Shown here: one piece after another, positions 43,470-52,942 of the stretch | Numbering within the stretch: position 1 is the first letter of the stretch | How the letters are laid out: every line of letters starts with the position of its first letter | Assembly (NCBI RefSeq): GCF_004343605.1 | Contig: NZ_POSF01000011.1 | Span: 62,001-126,000, forward strand | Direction of reading: 5' to 3' | Source of the DNA: Dehalobacter sp. 12DCB1 | Lineage (GTDB): Bacteria; Bacillota; Desulfitobacteriia; Desulfitobacteriales; Syntrophobotulaceae | Length of the DNA: 64,000 bases | Made by a program: the position numbers and the translations under genes | Notes under the pieces: generated by a model | Told to the model about the DNA's origin: nothing | The model's input: only the letters and a program-made list of their open reading frames with translations | Database searches by the model: none

Positions 43470-44849
43470 TCAGCTCGGCATCTGGATTTTATAAAACTCC
43501 GGCCATTCCAGCCACCATTTGTATTTATCAATAACTTCAGTGCCGTAACCAAACATATCATCAATTGATTTAAGCAATTTTGAGGCAGCTTGACCCTGAC
43601 TTCCGATCCATATTCCTGCTTCATGGAACCAAGAGTCCTCCTTGGAACTCCATGGACATACTTTAATACATCTACCGCAACTAACACCTTCTTCGTTACT
43701 GCAACGGAATTCCGTACACTTCTTCGAATCAGTGTTCCAACGCAGATAGCCGTTATATGGCACAGGATCCAGGTCGAGGGTAATCGCTTTAGAAGGACAT
43801 TCATCCGCGCATTTTTTACAAACCCTGCAAAAGTCCAACATTCCGAAGTCGATCGGTTTGTCCAGAGCCAGTGGTAAATCAGTCGTTATGGCAGCAACTT
43901 TTGACCGGAATCCAAACCTGGGGTGAGCGACACAGTCCCCCGTTCTGGTAAGTTCACCCATTCCGGCAGCGATAAGGCAAGGTCCCATAACGGCTTCATA
44001 GTTGCCAAAATGTTGGGCTCTGGCGTTATAGCCGAGAATTCGGATGTATTGTGCCATCATTACCGCAATATTTGCAGAAGCATGGTAACAACGTGTGGAT
44101 TGCGAAACGGCGATTCCATCATAGCCTGTTGACGCCAGATACGTTTCCAAGTGTTGTTCCACTGCCACAACAATGACATTGGGAAGACTGGCAGTAACCG
44201 GTTTCTTTGTAATTGTCGCATCCTTTGAAACCATACCTGAAGCAAAAGCCCCCTGGGTAGGCTCCATTGTACTTGCATAATAAGCGTAGGAAGGCATTTT
44301 ACCGATACCTACTTCGTCAGCCCTCAGATAATAAGCAAGATCTTTAATATGCTGCGACATCTGTTCCGGATCCGGAATCGGGAGTCTTTCCTGTGAAACA
44401 GGACCATCGACTATCTCCGGACCACTAATAGTATTAATTGCTATAATATTACTGGTTGCCAGCGGACTCCTTAGACCTGACTGATAATACCCATATTTTG
44501 CTTTCTCGCTAAGCAAACCTCTAATAGCTAAGCAGAATCCCCCGTCTTGTTCATCAAATTTTTGAACTTTTCCTGTAATCTTCGATGTCCCCAGCCATTG
44601 ATCATTATGTTCTGCAGAACGAACAGAGGCTCCTCCATAATTTGCTTCGGGACGTAATTTGGACCATTTCCCTTTGGCAGGCTGATAGCTTAAGCTTGTC
44701 GACGCAGCGTTGGCCATCTTGGATGGCGCAGCAATCGCTCCCATGACACCGACCGCAGCTGCAGCCACGCCGGTTTTCAGAAAACCGCGCCGGCTTACTG
44801 AAAATTGTTGTTTGAATGCTTTTTCTTTATTCTGAGAAATCTCCGACAT
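43470..44849 (-). CDS. rdhA: Reductive dehalogenase catalytic subunit, CprA-like
   Basis: 459 aa, GGAGGAAAG Shine-Dalgarno. Tat motif 'SRRGFLKTG' near residues 19-27. Fe-S motifs [12 protein letters not shown] and CGRCIKVCP, extra ligand in 'KKCTEF'. Catalytic Tyr in 'RCYHASAN', Arg in '[10 protein letters not shown]'. Closest to the rdhA at 6853: the first 28 residues, the active-site part and the C-terminus 'ELYKI/EFYKI...QMPS/KMPS' are nearly the same, with greatest difference around residues 110-135. Unlike that copy it is under a second-type operator and RdhK. It forms a unit with the rdhB 13 bp upstream. Confidence 0.96.
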   Translation of the reverse strand: MSEISQNKEKAFKQQFSVSRRGFLKTGVAAAAVGVMGAIAAPSKMANAASTSLSYQPAKGKWSKLRPEANYGGASVRSAEHNDQWLGTSKITGKVQKFDEQDGGFCLAIRGLLSEKAKYGYYQSGLRSPLATSNIIAINTISGPEIVDGPVSQERLPIPDPEQMSQHIKDLAYYLRADEVGIGKMPSYAYYASTMEPTQGAFASGMVSKDATITKKPVTASLPNVIVVAVEQHLETYLASTGYDGIAVSQSTRCYHASANIAVMMAQYIRILGYNARAQHFGNYEAVMGPCLIAAGMGELTRTGDCVAHPRFGFRSKVAAITTDLPLALDKPIDFGMLDFCRVCKKCADECPSKAITLDLDPVPYNGYLRWNTDSKKCTEFRCSNEEGVSCGRCIKVCPWSSKEDSWFHEAGIWIGSQGQAASKLLKSIDDMFGYGTEVIDKYKWWLEWPEFYKIQMPS

Positions 44850-44862
44850 TCACTTTCCTCCT

Positions 44863-45168
44863 CTAAGCCTGTAATGACTTGGTCTTTTTCTTTGCGCCGA
44901 TAAAACCTAAGACTCGGGCTAAGACGATAGCCAAAATAAGTGCAATCCCCCCAAACAGGAAGATCGCCGTGCTCGATGCCTTGACGTGTCCAACGCTTGC
45001 GTTGATGTAAACAAAGGAAACCCCTATACAAGCAGTAACAAATAAAATAACATATAAAGCCCATATTGATACGGTTTTCCAAGTCTTATCCTGTTTCGCA
45101 CGAGGTTTAATAAAAAGAACACCAGCTAAAAATAATATACCCGCCAAAAATATTAGTATTGTACTCAT
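44863..45168 (-). CDS. rdhB: Reductive dehalogenase membrane anchor, CprB-like
   Basis: 101 aa from the ATG at 45168 (AAGGAGGTGAGG upstream); the frame stays open to 45279 but the added residues would be coded by promoter DNA. Three helices and '[20 protein letters not shown]'. Most like the anchor at 8249 (shared 'AKQDKTWK', 'ACIGVSFVYI'). Confidence 0.95.
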   Translation of the reverse strand: MSTILIFLAGILFLAGVLFIKPRAKQDKTWKTVSIWALYVILFVTACIGVSFVYINASVGHVKASSTAIFLFGGIALILAIVLARVLGFIGAKKKTKSLQA

Positions 45169-45239
45169 TTGTTTCCTCACCTCCTTAATTATCTTTTTTA
45201 ATACAAATCTGTAATTACTGTATAAAAAATAAACAAGAA

Positions 45240-45271
45240 TGTATAGATTTCTAGCCAACAGGTGTTGGCTA
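45240..45271 (-). promoter_or_regulatory. TAGCCAAC-AGGT-GTTGGCTA operator and -10 of rdhBA
   Basis: A perfect palindrome, 8-bp half-sites at 45252-45271 with a 4-bp AGGT centre (counted as N5-N4-N5 the core is CCAAC-N4-GTTGG). A minus-strand TATACA box lies at 45240-45245, centre 19 bp away. Best copy of the second operator type. A bound regulator would cover the -35 region. Confidence 0.75.
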
Positions 45272-45333
45272 GATAACATTATTTTAATTTAATGACAAAA
45301 TAAAATTTATTTTTAAATAATTTAAGCTGGTAT

Positions 45334-45361
45334 TTGACAAAAAAACAGTGTAAACTAAATA
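45334..45361 (+). promoter_or_regulatory. rdhK promoter with GTGTAAAC in the spacer
   Basis: TTGACA (45334-45339), 16-bp spacer with GTGTAAAC, TAAATA (45356-45361), paralogous to the promoter at 35455-35482. Confidence 0.6.
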
Positions 45362-45423
45362 TGTTTCAGTGATAATTAGGAAAATACTTTTTCAAAGAAA
45401 ATCCATGATAGGAGTTTGATTTT

Positions 45424-46113
45424 ATGAAAGAGTGTAGACCCTTTTCACGTATTGTCAAATTTCGTGATATCCCCGAAAAATTATTGGACGTAGGGGAAGA
45501 ATTATTCTTTGCTAAAAATAAAGTAGTCTTTTCTCAGGGGAATGTTCCAGACAGATTTTATTATATTAAAGATGGTCGGATCAAAAGTTATAAATACTCT
45601 CCAAGGGGTAATGAACAGATACTTACCCTTCTTGAAAAGGGTAGCATATTCTTAGAATCTGGTGTACTTTTCGATATTCCGATTGACAATTATTTTGAGA
45701 CTATGGAGGACTCGCATTTAATTTTCTTTAGAAAAAAAGACCTTTTAGAATTATTGGTAACAGACATAGATGTAACACTATATGTAATGCAATCAGTTTC
45801 CCGTAAATTTCATTTTTATGAGTATCTTTTCGACGAACTACAATTTTTTAATACAGAGTGGAGAATATGCAACCTGCTATTAACATTTGCAGATCATTTT
45901 GGGATAGAAGTAGATAATAAAATTAAGCTGAATTTTAAAGCTAGTCAGCAATTAATTAGTAATATTCTTGGTGTCAATCGAGGGACGACTATTAAAATAT
46001 TCAATAAATTAAAAGAATTGAATTTAATCGAGCAAACGAACGGCTTTTACTTTATTAAAGATTTGAAGCAGCTAAAAAATCATCAAGCCGAAATATGCCT
46101 TATGGATAGCTGA
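45424..46113 (+). CDS. rdhK: Second-type RdhK, Crp/Fnr regulator divergent from rdhBA
   Basis: 229 aa, GGAG Shine-Dalgarno. Barrel with 'LDVGEELFFAKNK' and 'GNEQILTLLEKGSIFLESGV', HTH 'ISNILGVNRGTTIKIFNKL'. It shares the recognition helix (Arg-Gly-Thr-Thr-Ile-Lys) with the 35599 protein although the effector domain differs more, so both may bind the same operator while sensing different compounds. Divergent from a CprA-type rdhBA, a pairing otherwise served by CprK-type RdhK in this window. Confidence 0.9.
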   Translation: MKECRPFSRIVKFRDIPEKLLDVGEELFFAKNKVVFSQGNVPDRFYYIKDGRIKSYKYSPRGNEQILTLLEKGSIFLESGVLFDIPIDNYFETMEDSHLIFFRKKDLLELLVTDIDVTLYVMQSVSRKFHFYEYLFDELQFFNTEWRICNLLLTFADHFGIEVDNKIKLNFKASQQLISNILGVNRGTTIKIFNKLKELNLIEQTNGFYFIKDLKQLKNHQAEICLMDS

Positions 46114-46187
46114 GGTATTAGGTTAAATCATCTAGCCAAAACATTTAGGAATTATTGCATAACCTTATCTCGGTCACCAATAAAAAA

Positions 46188-46213
46188 TGACCAAGGCTAA
46201 AAAACCAAGGTCA
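46188..46213 (-). terminator. Terminator of the rdhABC-small gene operon (49285-46261)
   Basis: TGACCAAGG...CCAAGGTCA (46188-46213) pairs with an internal AA/AA mismatch; the AAAAAA to the left gives the minus-strand U-run. A homologous element follows the third operon at 59622. Confidence 0.7.
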
Positions 46214-46260
46214 CGATGATTTTTGTAGTTTATTATCAAGTACAATTTTTAGTCATTAGG

Positions 46261-46368
46261 TTAATAAACAGCATGATAAGCCTGAATTTCACTAATCACA
46301 ACCATAACGGTGACAGCCGATATCAATACAATAAATAATAAATCCCCCATACTTAATTTGCTTTTCAT
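46261..46368 (-). CDS. 35-aa single-helix membrane protein coupled to rdhC, copy 2
   Basis: Start ATG overlaps the rdhC stop (ATGA). 35 residues, MKSKLSMGD at the N-terminus, hydrophobic helix over residues 10-25, end 'SEIQAYHAVY'. Same length as the copies at 32254 and 59697. Most codon differences between copies are third-base or conservative, supporting selection on the protein. Confidence 0.8.
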   Translation of the reverse strand: MKSKLSMGDLLFIVLISAVTVMVVISEIQAYHAVY

Positions 46369-47606
46369 CCTTTGACCTCGATCTTATTCAATTCATTTAC
46401 AGATCTTGCTTCAATTCCCTTGCTTCCCCGAACCTTTTTTAATTTGGCTTTTTCTAAAATCCCCATGACATATCTCCTGGGGCGTAAAATGATCTCATTG
46501 AGTATCAAGCCCGGACAAAAGAACCTGCACCAGAATCTGCTGATAAAGAAAGAACTAAAAACCACGACCGGCAAAATAAGCCACTGGATACCAAATCCCT
46601 GCCGTCCAAATAAAGTGGCGAATGGTTCATAACCGGCAAAACTCGGTGACTTCGTCAGGAACGCGCCTATGAGTGCCAGGTAGATGAGTATATACCTTAG
46701 TTTAGCCGCTTTTGCTTCGATCGCTTTATTACAGCATTTGAATTTACCCCCGCCCACTTTGGCCGTGATTTCCTGCAAAGCGCCAAACGGGCAAAGCCAG
46801 AAACAGTAAACATTCTTTCCTATTATAAAGGTGATGACCGGGATTCCGATTAAGAGGATATACCAAACGACGTTTTCACGGATAGATGGGAAATTCCCCA
46901 TGAAAAGTGCAGCTATATTTGCAAGCGAAATGGGCGTATTATATTGAAAGCCAATGAAGACTAAACTGCCTATCAGGGCAACCCAGCGCAGTTTTCTCTG
47001 TTTGAATGCGGCGCCAATCACCGTCAGGATAACCAAAGCGATAACGGCAATTTCCTTAGACCCGAACTTAAACGGTTCAACCTCATCCTCCACATCCAGT
47101 CCGAATTGGCTCCTGGCTACGGCATGGCTGCCTTGGGAAACTGCTTTGGCAATTCCCCGGGAAGAAAAGGTTGCGCCCGATATCCGGTCGATATCCTTGT
47201 TAATGGACAAAGGGTCCGTGATGTCTTTTCCGATGAATTTCTCCAGATATTTCTGCTCGATGACCTTATCGATAAAGGATGGCGTATCCTTATGGGCGGC
47301 AATAACCGTCCCTACAATTTTTCCTTTGGGGTTAATTCCTGTGACCATTTTAATCGGACCGCCGTAAGCAACCGCTTGCTCGATTACAACGTAGCCTATT
47401 TTTTCATCCCTGCCGTTTTTACCTTTTGTTTGCCCTTCGTATATAACAGGGGAAGACGCAATCTTTTGAAAAGATTGCGCTTCCGGAAAAACTTGATTCA
47501 TAAACGGTATGATATCGTTATCTGTATAAGTCCAACTAAAACCTAACGTTAGGAGAAATACAGCTGTTGCTGCAAATACAATCATCTTACTTAATAGTTT
47601 TTTCAT
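46365..47606 (-). CDS. rdhC: NosR/NirI-like membrane flavoprotein RdhC, copy 2
   Basis: 413 aa from the ATG at 47606 (MKKLLSK), the same start as the 59801 copy. The longer frame from 47645 is broken by a one-base difference in that paralogue and is not used. N-terminal anchor helix, FMN-binding domain with 'DRISGATFSSRGI' near residue 150, five further helices, CX3CP motifs 'CFWLCPFGA' and 'CRFFCPGL'. The Shine-Dalgarno AGGAGC is 15 bp from the ATG, rather far. Confidence 0.92.
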   Translation of the reverse strand: MKKLLSKMIVFAATAVFLLTLGFSWTYTDNDIIPFMNQVFPEAQSFQKIASSPVIYEGQTKGKNGRDEKIGYVVIEQAVAYGGPIKMVTGINPKGKIVGTVIAAHKDTPSFIDKVIEQKYLEKFIGKDITDPLSINKDIDRISGATFSSRGIAKAVSQGSHAVARSQFGLDVEDEVEPFKFGSKEIAVIALVILTVIGAAFKQRKLRWVALIGSLVFIGFQYNTPISLANIAALFMGNFPSIRENVVWYILLIGIPVITFIIGKNVYCFWLCPFGALQEITAKVGGGKFKCCNKAIEAKAAKLRYILIYLALIGAFLTKSPSFAGYEPFATLFGRQGFGIQWLILPVVVFSSFFISRFWCRFFCPGLILNEIILRPRRYVMGILEKAKLKKVRGSKGIEARSVNELNKIEVKG

Positions 47607-47652
47607 AATTTTTTTATTTTTGCTCCTGTTAAAGGTCTGCCTCACTCTGATG

Positions 47653-47955
47653 TTATGCTGCTTCTGCCTTATTAGCTTTCTTTTTGGAAGGTATCAAGGA
47701 ATTTAACCGTACCGTCACGATGACTAAGACAAGAAAGATCGCTCCGAAGATTAACAACCCCATACCTGCCGCCTGAATCTCGCCTTCGGCAATACTGCTG
47801 CCGATCCAAGCCAGAGTAAATGCTCCCCACAGTATGGAAATCCCACTTAAAATCCAGCGGCCTACAGACATTTTACCTGTAATCTGAAATTTTAAATAAA
47901 TGAACCAAACAGATGATACCATCAACACACCCAGAAGCATCCAGAATATCGTCAT
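47653..47955 (-). CDS. rdhB: Reductive dehalogenase membrane anchor, second type
   Basis: 100 aa, three helices, signature 'SSIAEGEIQAAGMGLLIFGA'. Shine-Dalgarno GGGAAGAG. Sits between rdhA and rdhC, 31 bp after rdhA. Confidence 0.92.
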   Translation of the reverse strand: MTIFWMLLGVLMVSSVWFIYLKFQITGKMSVGRWILSGISILWGAFTLAWIGSSIAEGEIQAAGMGLLIFGAIFLVLVIVTVRLNSLIPSKKKANKAEAA

Positions 47956-47986
47956 TTTATCTCTTCCCTTCTTATTAATTATTTAC

Positions 47987-49285
47987 TTATTTATTCCAGA
48001 ATTTCTTTGTTTCATCTACGACATTTGCTTTTCCGTATCCAAACAAATCATCGAAGAACCTAAGAATTGGTCTTGCGGGTGTCCTTGTGCCCAGTTTCGC
48101 TAAATCATGCTGCCATTCGTCAAGTTTATTGTACGGACATACTTTGATACAAATTCCGCAGTCACCGCCATTTTCACCCCAGAAAGAAGCACATTTTTCT
48201 CCATCTGCAGCCCATTTTTTAACTCCCGGATTTGTTGAGACAGAGCCGAGTTGAAAACTTGGTTCTTTTTCTTTCGAGATGGCTTCTGAAGGACAAGCAT
48301 CCGCACACTTCATACAGGTTGTGCAGAATTCTTTAACCCCAAAGGTAATCGGTTTATCGACTGCCAGCGGCATATCTGTAAATACTTTGCATAACCTTAC
48401 TCTTGGACCAAACTTTGGTGTAACAAGAATCCCTATTCTGCTAAGTTCCCCTAATCCTGCATGAATAGCTAGAGGTACACTTAAAGCGGTATCGTTGCCA
48501 CAGGGTATAGCCTGATAACCTAACCTTCTTACAAAAGTAGCTACTTTGTGAGCAGTAGCACTCATGTTCGAATAGATATTTCCGGCCGCGGCGGCTCCAA
48601 TGAGTGCAGGGGCAGTCTGAAAAGCTTCATAATTCATTTCTAAAGCCATGACAATGACACTTTTAGGCTTAAATGGCAAATTATTTGGTACGCTTTCACG
48701 TGTTTTCATATTAACTACGGTAGAATATACCCATCGCTCGTCATAAGGAGCAATCCCCACCAGACTAGCACCCAAAAATGCGGCTGCTTTTTTTATTGTC
48801 TTACTCGCTGCTTCCGGGCTTTCGAATGTAACCATGTTAGGATTTACTTTACCTTCCCAGGAATATAACCCATTCCCCGCTATACCTGCAGCGCTTCCTT
48901 TATTAAAATCATTTTCCACAGACCAGGCTGCAATATCAAGCGCAGCATCGATTTCACTCCAGCCATCCCCGCCCTTTTGAGGTATCAAACCATCTCTTTT
49001 CCCTAAATAGCTATCAAAATAAGGCTTGATTTTAGGATCTCCAGTCCGACCACGTATGATAACAGTATTTTTTTGTTCCATCCGTTGATAATCCGCTGAG
49101 ATTTCTACCGGCATTGTATCGTGCTCAGTTATTGACAGACCAGCGGCAAGACTATTCTCTGGATTAACTAGCATATCGTAACTTAGAACGCTAGCCCCTA
49201 ATCCGATGCCGATAGAACTTTTTAAGAAATTCCGTCTACTTAGTTTTAATTTTATGTCCCTGAAGTCATTCTCTTTTGAATCCAT
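47987..49285 (-). CDS. rdhA: Reductive dehalogenase catalytic subunit, PceA/RdhABC-type
   Basis: 432 aa from the second ATG (49285), 8 bp after AAAGGGG; the ATG at 49291 is only 3 bp from it. Tat motif 'SRRNFLKSS' near residues 17-25. Fe-S motifs CTTCMKCADACP and CGICIKVCP with the ligand Cys in 'EKCASFW'. Blocks 'VGIAPYDERWVYST' and 'PCGNDTALSVPLAIHAGLGE'; putative catalytic Tyr in 'GNIYSNMS' and Arg in 'GELSRIG'. Nearest relative is 61478. No rdhK of its own is directly upstream; the neighbouring gene is the divergent CISM operon. Confidence 0.95.
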   Translation of the reverse strand: MDSKENDFRDIKLKLSRRNFLKSSIGIGLGASVLSYDMLVNPENSLAAGLSITEHDTMPVEISADYQRMEQKNTVIIRGRTGDPKIKPYFDSYLGKRDGLIPQKGGDGWSEIDAALDIAAWSVENDFNKGSAAGIAGNGLYSWEGKVNPNMVTFESPEAASKTIKKAAAFLGASLVGIAPYDERWVYSTVVNMKTRESVPNNLPFKPKSVIVMALEMNYEAFQTAPALIGAAAAGNIYSNMSATAHKVATFVRRLGYQAIPCGNDTALSVPLAIHAGLGELSRIGILVTPKFGPRVRLCKVFTDMPLAVDKPITFGVKEFCTTCMKCADACPSEAISKEKEPSFQLGSVSTNPGVKKWAADGEKCASFWGENGGDCGICIKVCPYNKLDEWQHDLAKLGTRTPARPILRFFDDLFGYGKANVVDETKKFWNK

Positions 49286-49655
49286 ATTCATTTCCCCTTT
49301 CTTTTTTTTTAAATTATCATACTTCTTAAAAAGGAAATAGCACCCTAGGCAACAATGAATAGAACTTTTAAATAACGGTTATGGACCCCTATATTATGGC
49401 AGCAGAATTAGGTGGGCTGTCCAAAAAACGGTGAGTTAATAATAAAATAATATTTTATTAATATTTTGCTAATACATCAGAAAGCTATTTTACGAAATGG
49501 TTAATAAATTTGTGATAAACTACGATATTGTATAATGCTTACTTTTTCAATGAGCTGCGAAAGGAGGGGTAGCAATATTTTATTTACAATAAATATCTAT
49601 CAATTAAAACAATGAAGATGAATTGAAGATGAATTTGAGGAGGGGAAAAATCTGT
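49286..49655. promoter_or_regulatory. Divergent promoter region between rdhABC and the CISM operon
   Basis: 370 bp. Toward rdhA: TGAATA at 49356-49361 with the short palindrome ATAACGGTTAT (49372-49382) centred about 19 bp further up, the same layout as the second-type promoters but with another sequence. Toward the molybdoenzyme: TATAAT at 49531-49536, then AAGGAGGGG and a leader. Between them lies an AT-rich near-palindrome around 49440-49465. No gene. Confidence 0.45.
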
Positions 49656-52322
49656 ATGGCCGATGTGATAGACAGGATTTGTGATTTAAGTCTTAGCAGA
49701 AGAGCCTTTATTAAAGCCAGTACGGCAGCTGTAGCCGGATTGTCTCTGGCAGGATGCGGCAATACGTTAAAAACTGTAAGTACGCCTGTAAAACTAGAGG
49801 AAAGATGGGTCACCGGCAGTTGTATTTATGATTGCGGCGGAAGGTGCTTGAATAAAGCATTAATCAGAGACGGGATCGTTATCAGACAAAAGACTGATGA
49901 TACCCACCCGGATAGCCCTGATTTCTTTCAGCAAAGAGCATGTAATCGCGGCCGTAGTCTTAGAGAGCACGTGTTTGCTGCAGACAGGCTTAAATACCCT
50001 ATGAAACGCAAGCATTGGGAGCCCGGTGGCGGAAACAAATCTTTACGCGGTATTGATGAATGGGAACGCATTTCCTGGGATGAAGCGTTAGACATTTTGG
50101 CCAGTGAACTAAAAAAAGCAAAAGAAAACTATGGCAACCGTTCAATATTAATTCCGCACACCTCAACCCGGGATAGGGACATTAATAAGGTAATAAGTCT
50201 TTATGGCGGATATGTCTCGACTTGGGGTACAACATCTTTTGGTTCATGGGGAACGACCGCCACGAAGGTTGGTTATTTGTTTTTTAGTCCAGATCCAGTT
50301 AATGACAGGATAGATATGCGCAAATGCGACACTGTCATAATGTTAGGTTTGAATCCAGCCTGGTCATCTCCTGGAAGCGCTTTCTATCATTATTTGCAAG
50401 TTAAAGAAGCCGGGGCAAAATTTATTGCTATTGACCCTTTCTACACCGATAGTGCCGCAGCTTTAGGGGCAGAATGGTTACCTGTACGTCCAGGTACAGA
50501 TACAGCTCTGTTATTGGGTATAGCCCATACTTTAATTGTTGAAGATGATCCTGTAACAAATCCTTTGATTGATTGGGACTTTTTGAAACGTTGTACAATT
50601 GGTTTTGATGCAGAGAGCATGCCGAAAGACGAAGATCCTAAGGAGAACTTTAAAGATTATGTTCTTGGAACTTATGATGGTCATCCAAAATCTGCGGACT
50701 GGGCTTCAAAAATCTGTGGGCTTGAACCAAGGCAAATTCGTTATATCGCCCATGAACTAAGAAAAGATAAGAAGGTAGCTTTTTTGTCCAGCTGGGCGCC
50801 CGCCAGAACCAGTAATTCAGATGGATTGCCCCAGCTTATGATGACATTAGGTGCAATGACCGGCCATATTGGCAAATCAGGCCATATGACAGGATGCTCT
50901 GTTCACCGAGGTGGAGGTAACGGTGGGCCTTACTTTTTGTACAAAGTTGGTGCAGACAAACTGCCTGCAATACCAAGAAAAGTAAATGACTATATTAATT
51001 TTTCAGACCTTTGGCAAGCTTTATTGGATGGTCATTATAAATCTACCGGTAACAAAGCTTTGCTGAAAGCTGAGGAAAAGGAATTAGATATTCATGTAAT
51101 TTTACAGTCCAGTAGCAATATCTTAGGAACTACACCCAATGTATTAAAGGGAATTGAAGCAACTCGCAAAGTGGACTTCGTTGCAGGCCTGGGTCAATTT
51201 CTGACGGCAAGTGTAAAGTATTCTGACTTAGTATTGCCCGTTACTACCGGTTGGGAAAACGTTGGTGAAATTAATCGTTTAGGTACAAAAGAAGCTTTGA
51301 TCATATCTACCCAGGTAATTGAGCCCCTTTATGAAGCAAAGACTGATCGTTGGATTGCAATTGAGCTGATGAAGCGTCTAAGTCTTAAGGAAAGTGACCT
51401 GTTTCCTTTTAGCGAAAAACAAGCCTTTTTTAATACGATTGCCAATACAACAGTAATCGATCAGTCCGGCAAAGTAACAGTTCCCGCGGTCAAAACAGAA
51501 TCTTCTGCTAATTTGATCATGAACACAACAGTAATTCAGGATGCCGCCACATTTGTCCCATTGGCTAGGATCACTGCGGAAGATATTACTGAATGGGGTG
51601 TCCAAGGAGCTCCGCAAGATGGGATAGTTCCTTTTAAAGAACTGCTGGAAAAAGGTGTCTATCAAATTGAAAGAAAACCCGGTGATAATTTAGAGTATAT
51701 TGCTTTTAAAAAATTCGTGGATGACCCTGAAGCGAATCCATTAAAAACCTCAAGTGGGAAGTTTGAAATTTTCTCTAGGGATCTTGCCAATACGATTAAC
51801 AACATGGGTTATTCCTCCATAAAACCTATTCCAACTTATATTCCACCAATAGAAGGTTATGAAGACACCTTCACTGATTGGAATACCCAGACGAAAGGAG
51901 AATATCCATACCAAATAGTATCGCTTCATCATTTAAGCAAGGCTCATACCAATTTCTCCAATAACCCCTGGTTAATGGAGGCTTGGAATAACCCGATATA
52001 TATGAGTTCCAAAGACGCAGAAAGCCATAAATTGAAGGAGAACGATACCGTTCTTGTCAGTAGTAAATACGGAAAGGTCTTAAGAACGGCGCATATTACA
52101 GAGCGGATGATGCCAGGTACAATGGCGATCCATCACGGATGCTGGCCAGATATCGACAATGCCACAGGGATTGACAAAGGTGGTTCGGACAATGTTTTAT
52201 TAGGAACACCTGCAACCGGTGCCGGATTAAATGCCTATAATTCCTGCCTTGTCAAGATTGAAAAATGGACAGATACACCCTTAATTCCTGATGTAGAAAA
52301 ATCACTGGATATTATTTTTTAG
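49656..52322 (+). CDS. CISM molybdopterin oxidoreductase catalytic subunit (DMSO reductase family)
   Basis: 888 aa from the ATG at 49656 (GAGGAGGGG 10 bp upstream). Tat motif 'SRRAFIKAS' (Arg 15-16) followed by a lipobox 'LAGC' (Cys 34), so the protein may be exported folded and then lipid-anchored. A [4Fe-4S] site is formed by Cys 56, 60, 64 and 96. Bis-MGD-binding blocks run through the rest, ending in the molydopterin dinucleotide-binding domain ('MMPGTMAIHHGCWPD', 'NVLLGTPATGAGLNAYN'). Terminal reductase or oxidase of unknown substrate; DMSO/polysulfide/arsenate-type roles cannot be separated here. Operon with Fe-S and anchor subunits and a chaperone. Confidence 0.92.
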   Translation: MADVIDRICDLSLSRRAFIKASTAAVAGLSLAGCGNTLKTVSTPVKLEERWVTGSCIYDCGGRCLNKALIRDGIVIRQKTDDTHPDSPDFFQQRACNRGRSLREHVFAADRLKYPMKRKHWEPGGGNKSLRGIDEWERISWDEALDILASELKKAKENYGNRSILIPHTSTRDRDINKVISLYGGYVSTWGTTSFGSWGTTATKVGYLFFSPDPVNDRIDMRKCDTVIMLGLNPAWSSPGSAFYHYLQVKEAGAKFIAIDPFYTDSAAALGAEWLPVRPGTDTALLLGIAHTLIVEDDPVTNPLIDWDFLKRCTIGFDAESMPKDEDPKENFKDYVLGTYDGHPKSADWASKICGLEPRQIRYIAHELRKDKKVAFLSSWAPARTSNSDGLPQLMMTLGAMTGHIGKSGHMTGCSVHRGGGNGGPYFLYKVGADKLPAIPRKVNDYINFSDLWQALLDGHYKSTGNKALLKAEEKELDIHVILQSSSNILGTTPNVLKGIEATRKVDFVAGLGQFLTASVKYSDLVLPVTTGWENVGEINRLGTKEALIISTQVIEPLYEAKTDRWIAIELMKRLSLKESDLFPFSEKQAFFNTIANTTVIDQSGKVTVPAVKTESSANLIMNTTVIQDAATFVPLARITAEDITEWGVQGAPQDGIVPFKELLEKGVYQIERKPGDNLEYIAFKKFVDDPEANPLKTSSGKFEIFSRDLANTINNMGYSSIKPIPTYIPPIEGYEDTFTDWNTQTKGEYPYQIVSLHHLSKAHTNFSNNPWLMEAWNNPIYMSSKDAESHKLKENDTVLVSSKYGKVLRTAHITERMMPGTMAIHHGCWPDIDNATGIDKGGSDNVLLGTPATGAGLNAYNSCLVKIEKWTDTPLIPDVEKSLDIIF

Positions 52323-52340
52323 AGAGGAGGGTAAACATTT

Positions 52341-52940
52341 ATGGGAAAATTAGGATTTTATTTCAATATGGATGCTTGCCCTGGCTGTCGTGCCTGTCAG
52401 GCTGCCTGTAAAGATAAAAATAGTTTAAAAGTTGGTGTACTTTTTCGTAAAGTAAGATCATTTGAGACGGGCAATTACCCTAATCCTGGAGTCTATCATT
52501 ATTCCGGTTCCTGCAATCACTGCAAGGATCCTAAATGCGTAGCTAGCTGCCCTACCCGCGCCATGCATATTGATGCAGATGGTACAATACAACATGACGA
52601 AGATAAATGTATCGGTTGCCGCTATTGTACCTGGAATTGCCCTTATGGAGTGCCTCAATTTATCGAAGAATTGGGAAAGGTAGGAAAATGCGATGGCTGC
52701 AAGGATTTACGGGATCAGGGAAAGAACCCGGCTTGTGTAGATGCTTGCAATATGCGTGTGCTTGAATGGGGAGATATTGACGAATTGAAAGCTAAGCATG
52801 GTGATTCATTGACCAGTGACCTGCCTATTCTACCACTCTCTACTGTCACAAATCCTTCATTGCTGATTAAACCCAGAACAACAAGTTTACAAGAGAATCC
52901 ACGGGAGTTTGTTCAATATTCTCGAACAAAGGGGGTTTAA
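52341..52940 (+). CDS. CISM electron-transfer subunit with four [4Fe-4S] clusters (DmsB-like)
   Basis: 199 aa. Four cysteine groups: CPGCRACQAAC, CNHCKDPKCVASC, CIGCRYCTWNC and CDGCKDL...CVDAC, giving the usual four cubanes of DmsB-type subunits. No signal peptide; carried out with the Tat-bearing subunit. GAGGAGG Shine-Dalgarno, 18 bp after the catalytic gene. Confidence 0.95.
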   Translation: MGKLGFYFNMDACPGCRACQAACKDKNSLKVGVLFRKVRSFETGNYPNPGVYHYSGSCNHCKDPKCVASCPTRAMHIDADGTIQHDEDKCIGCRYCTWNCPYGVPQFIEELGKVGKCDGCKDLRDQGKNPACVDACNMRVLEWGDIDELKAKHGDSLTSDLPILPLSTVTNPSLLIKPRTTSLQENPREFVQYSRTKGV

Positions 52941-52942
52941 AA

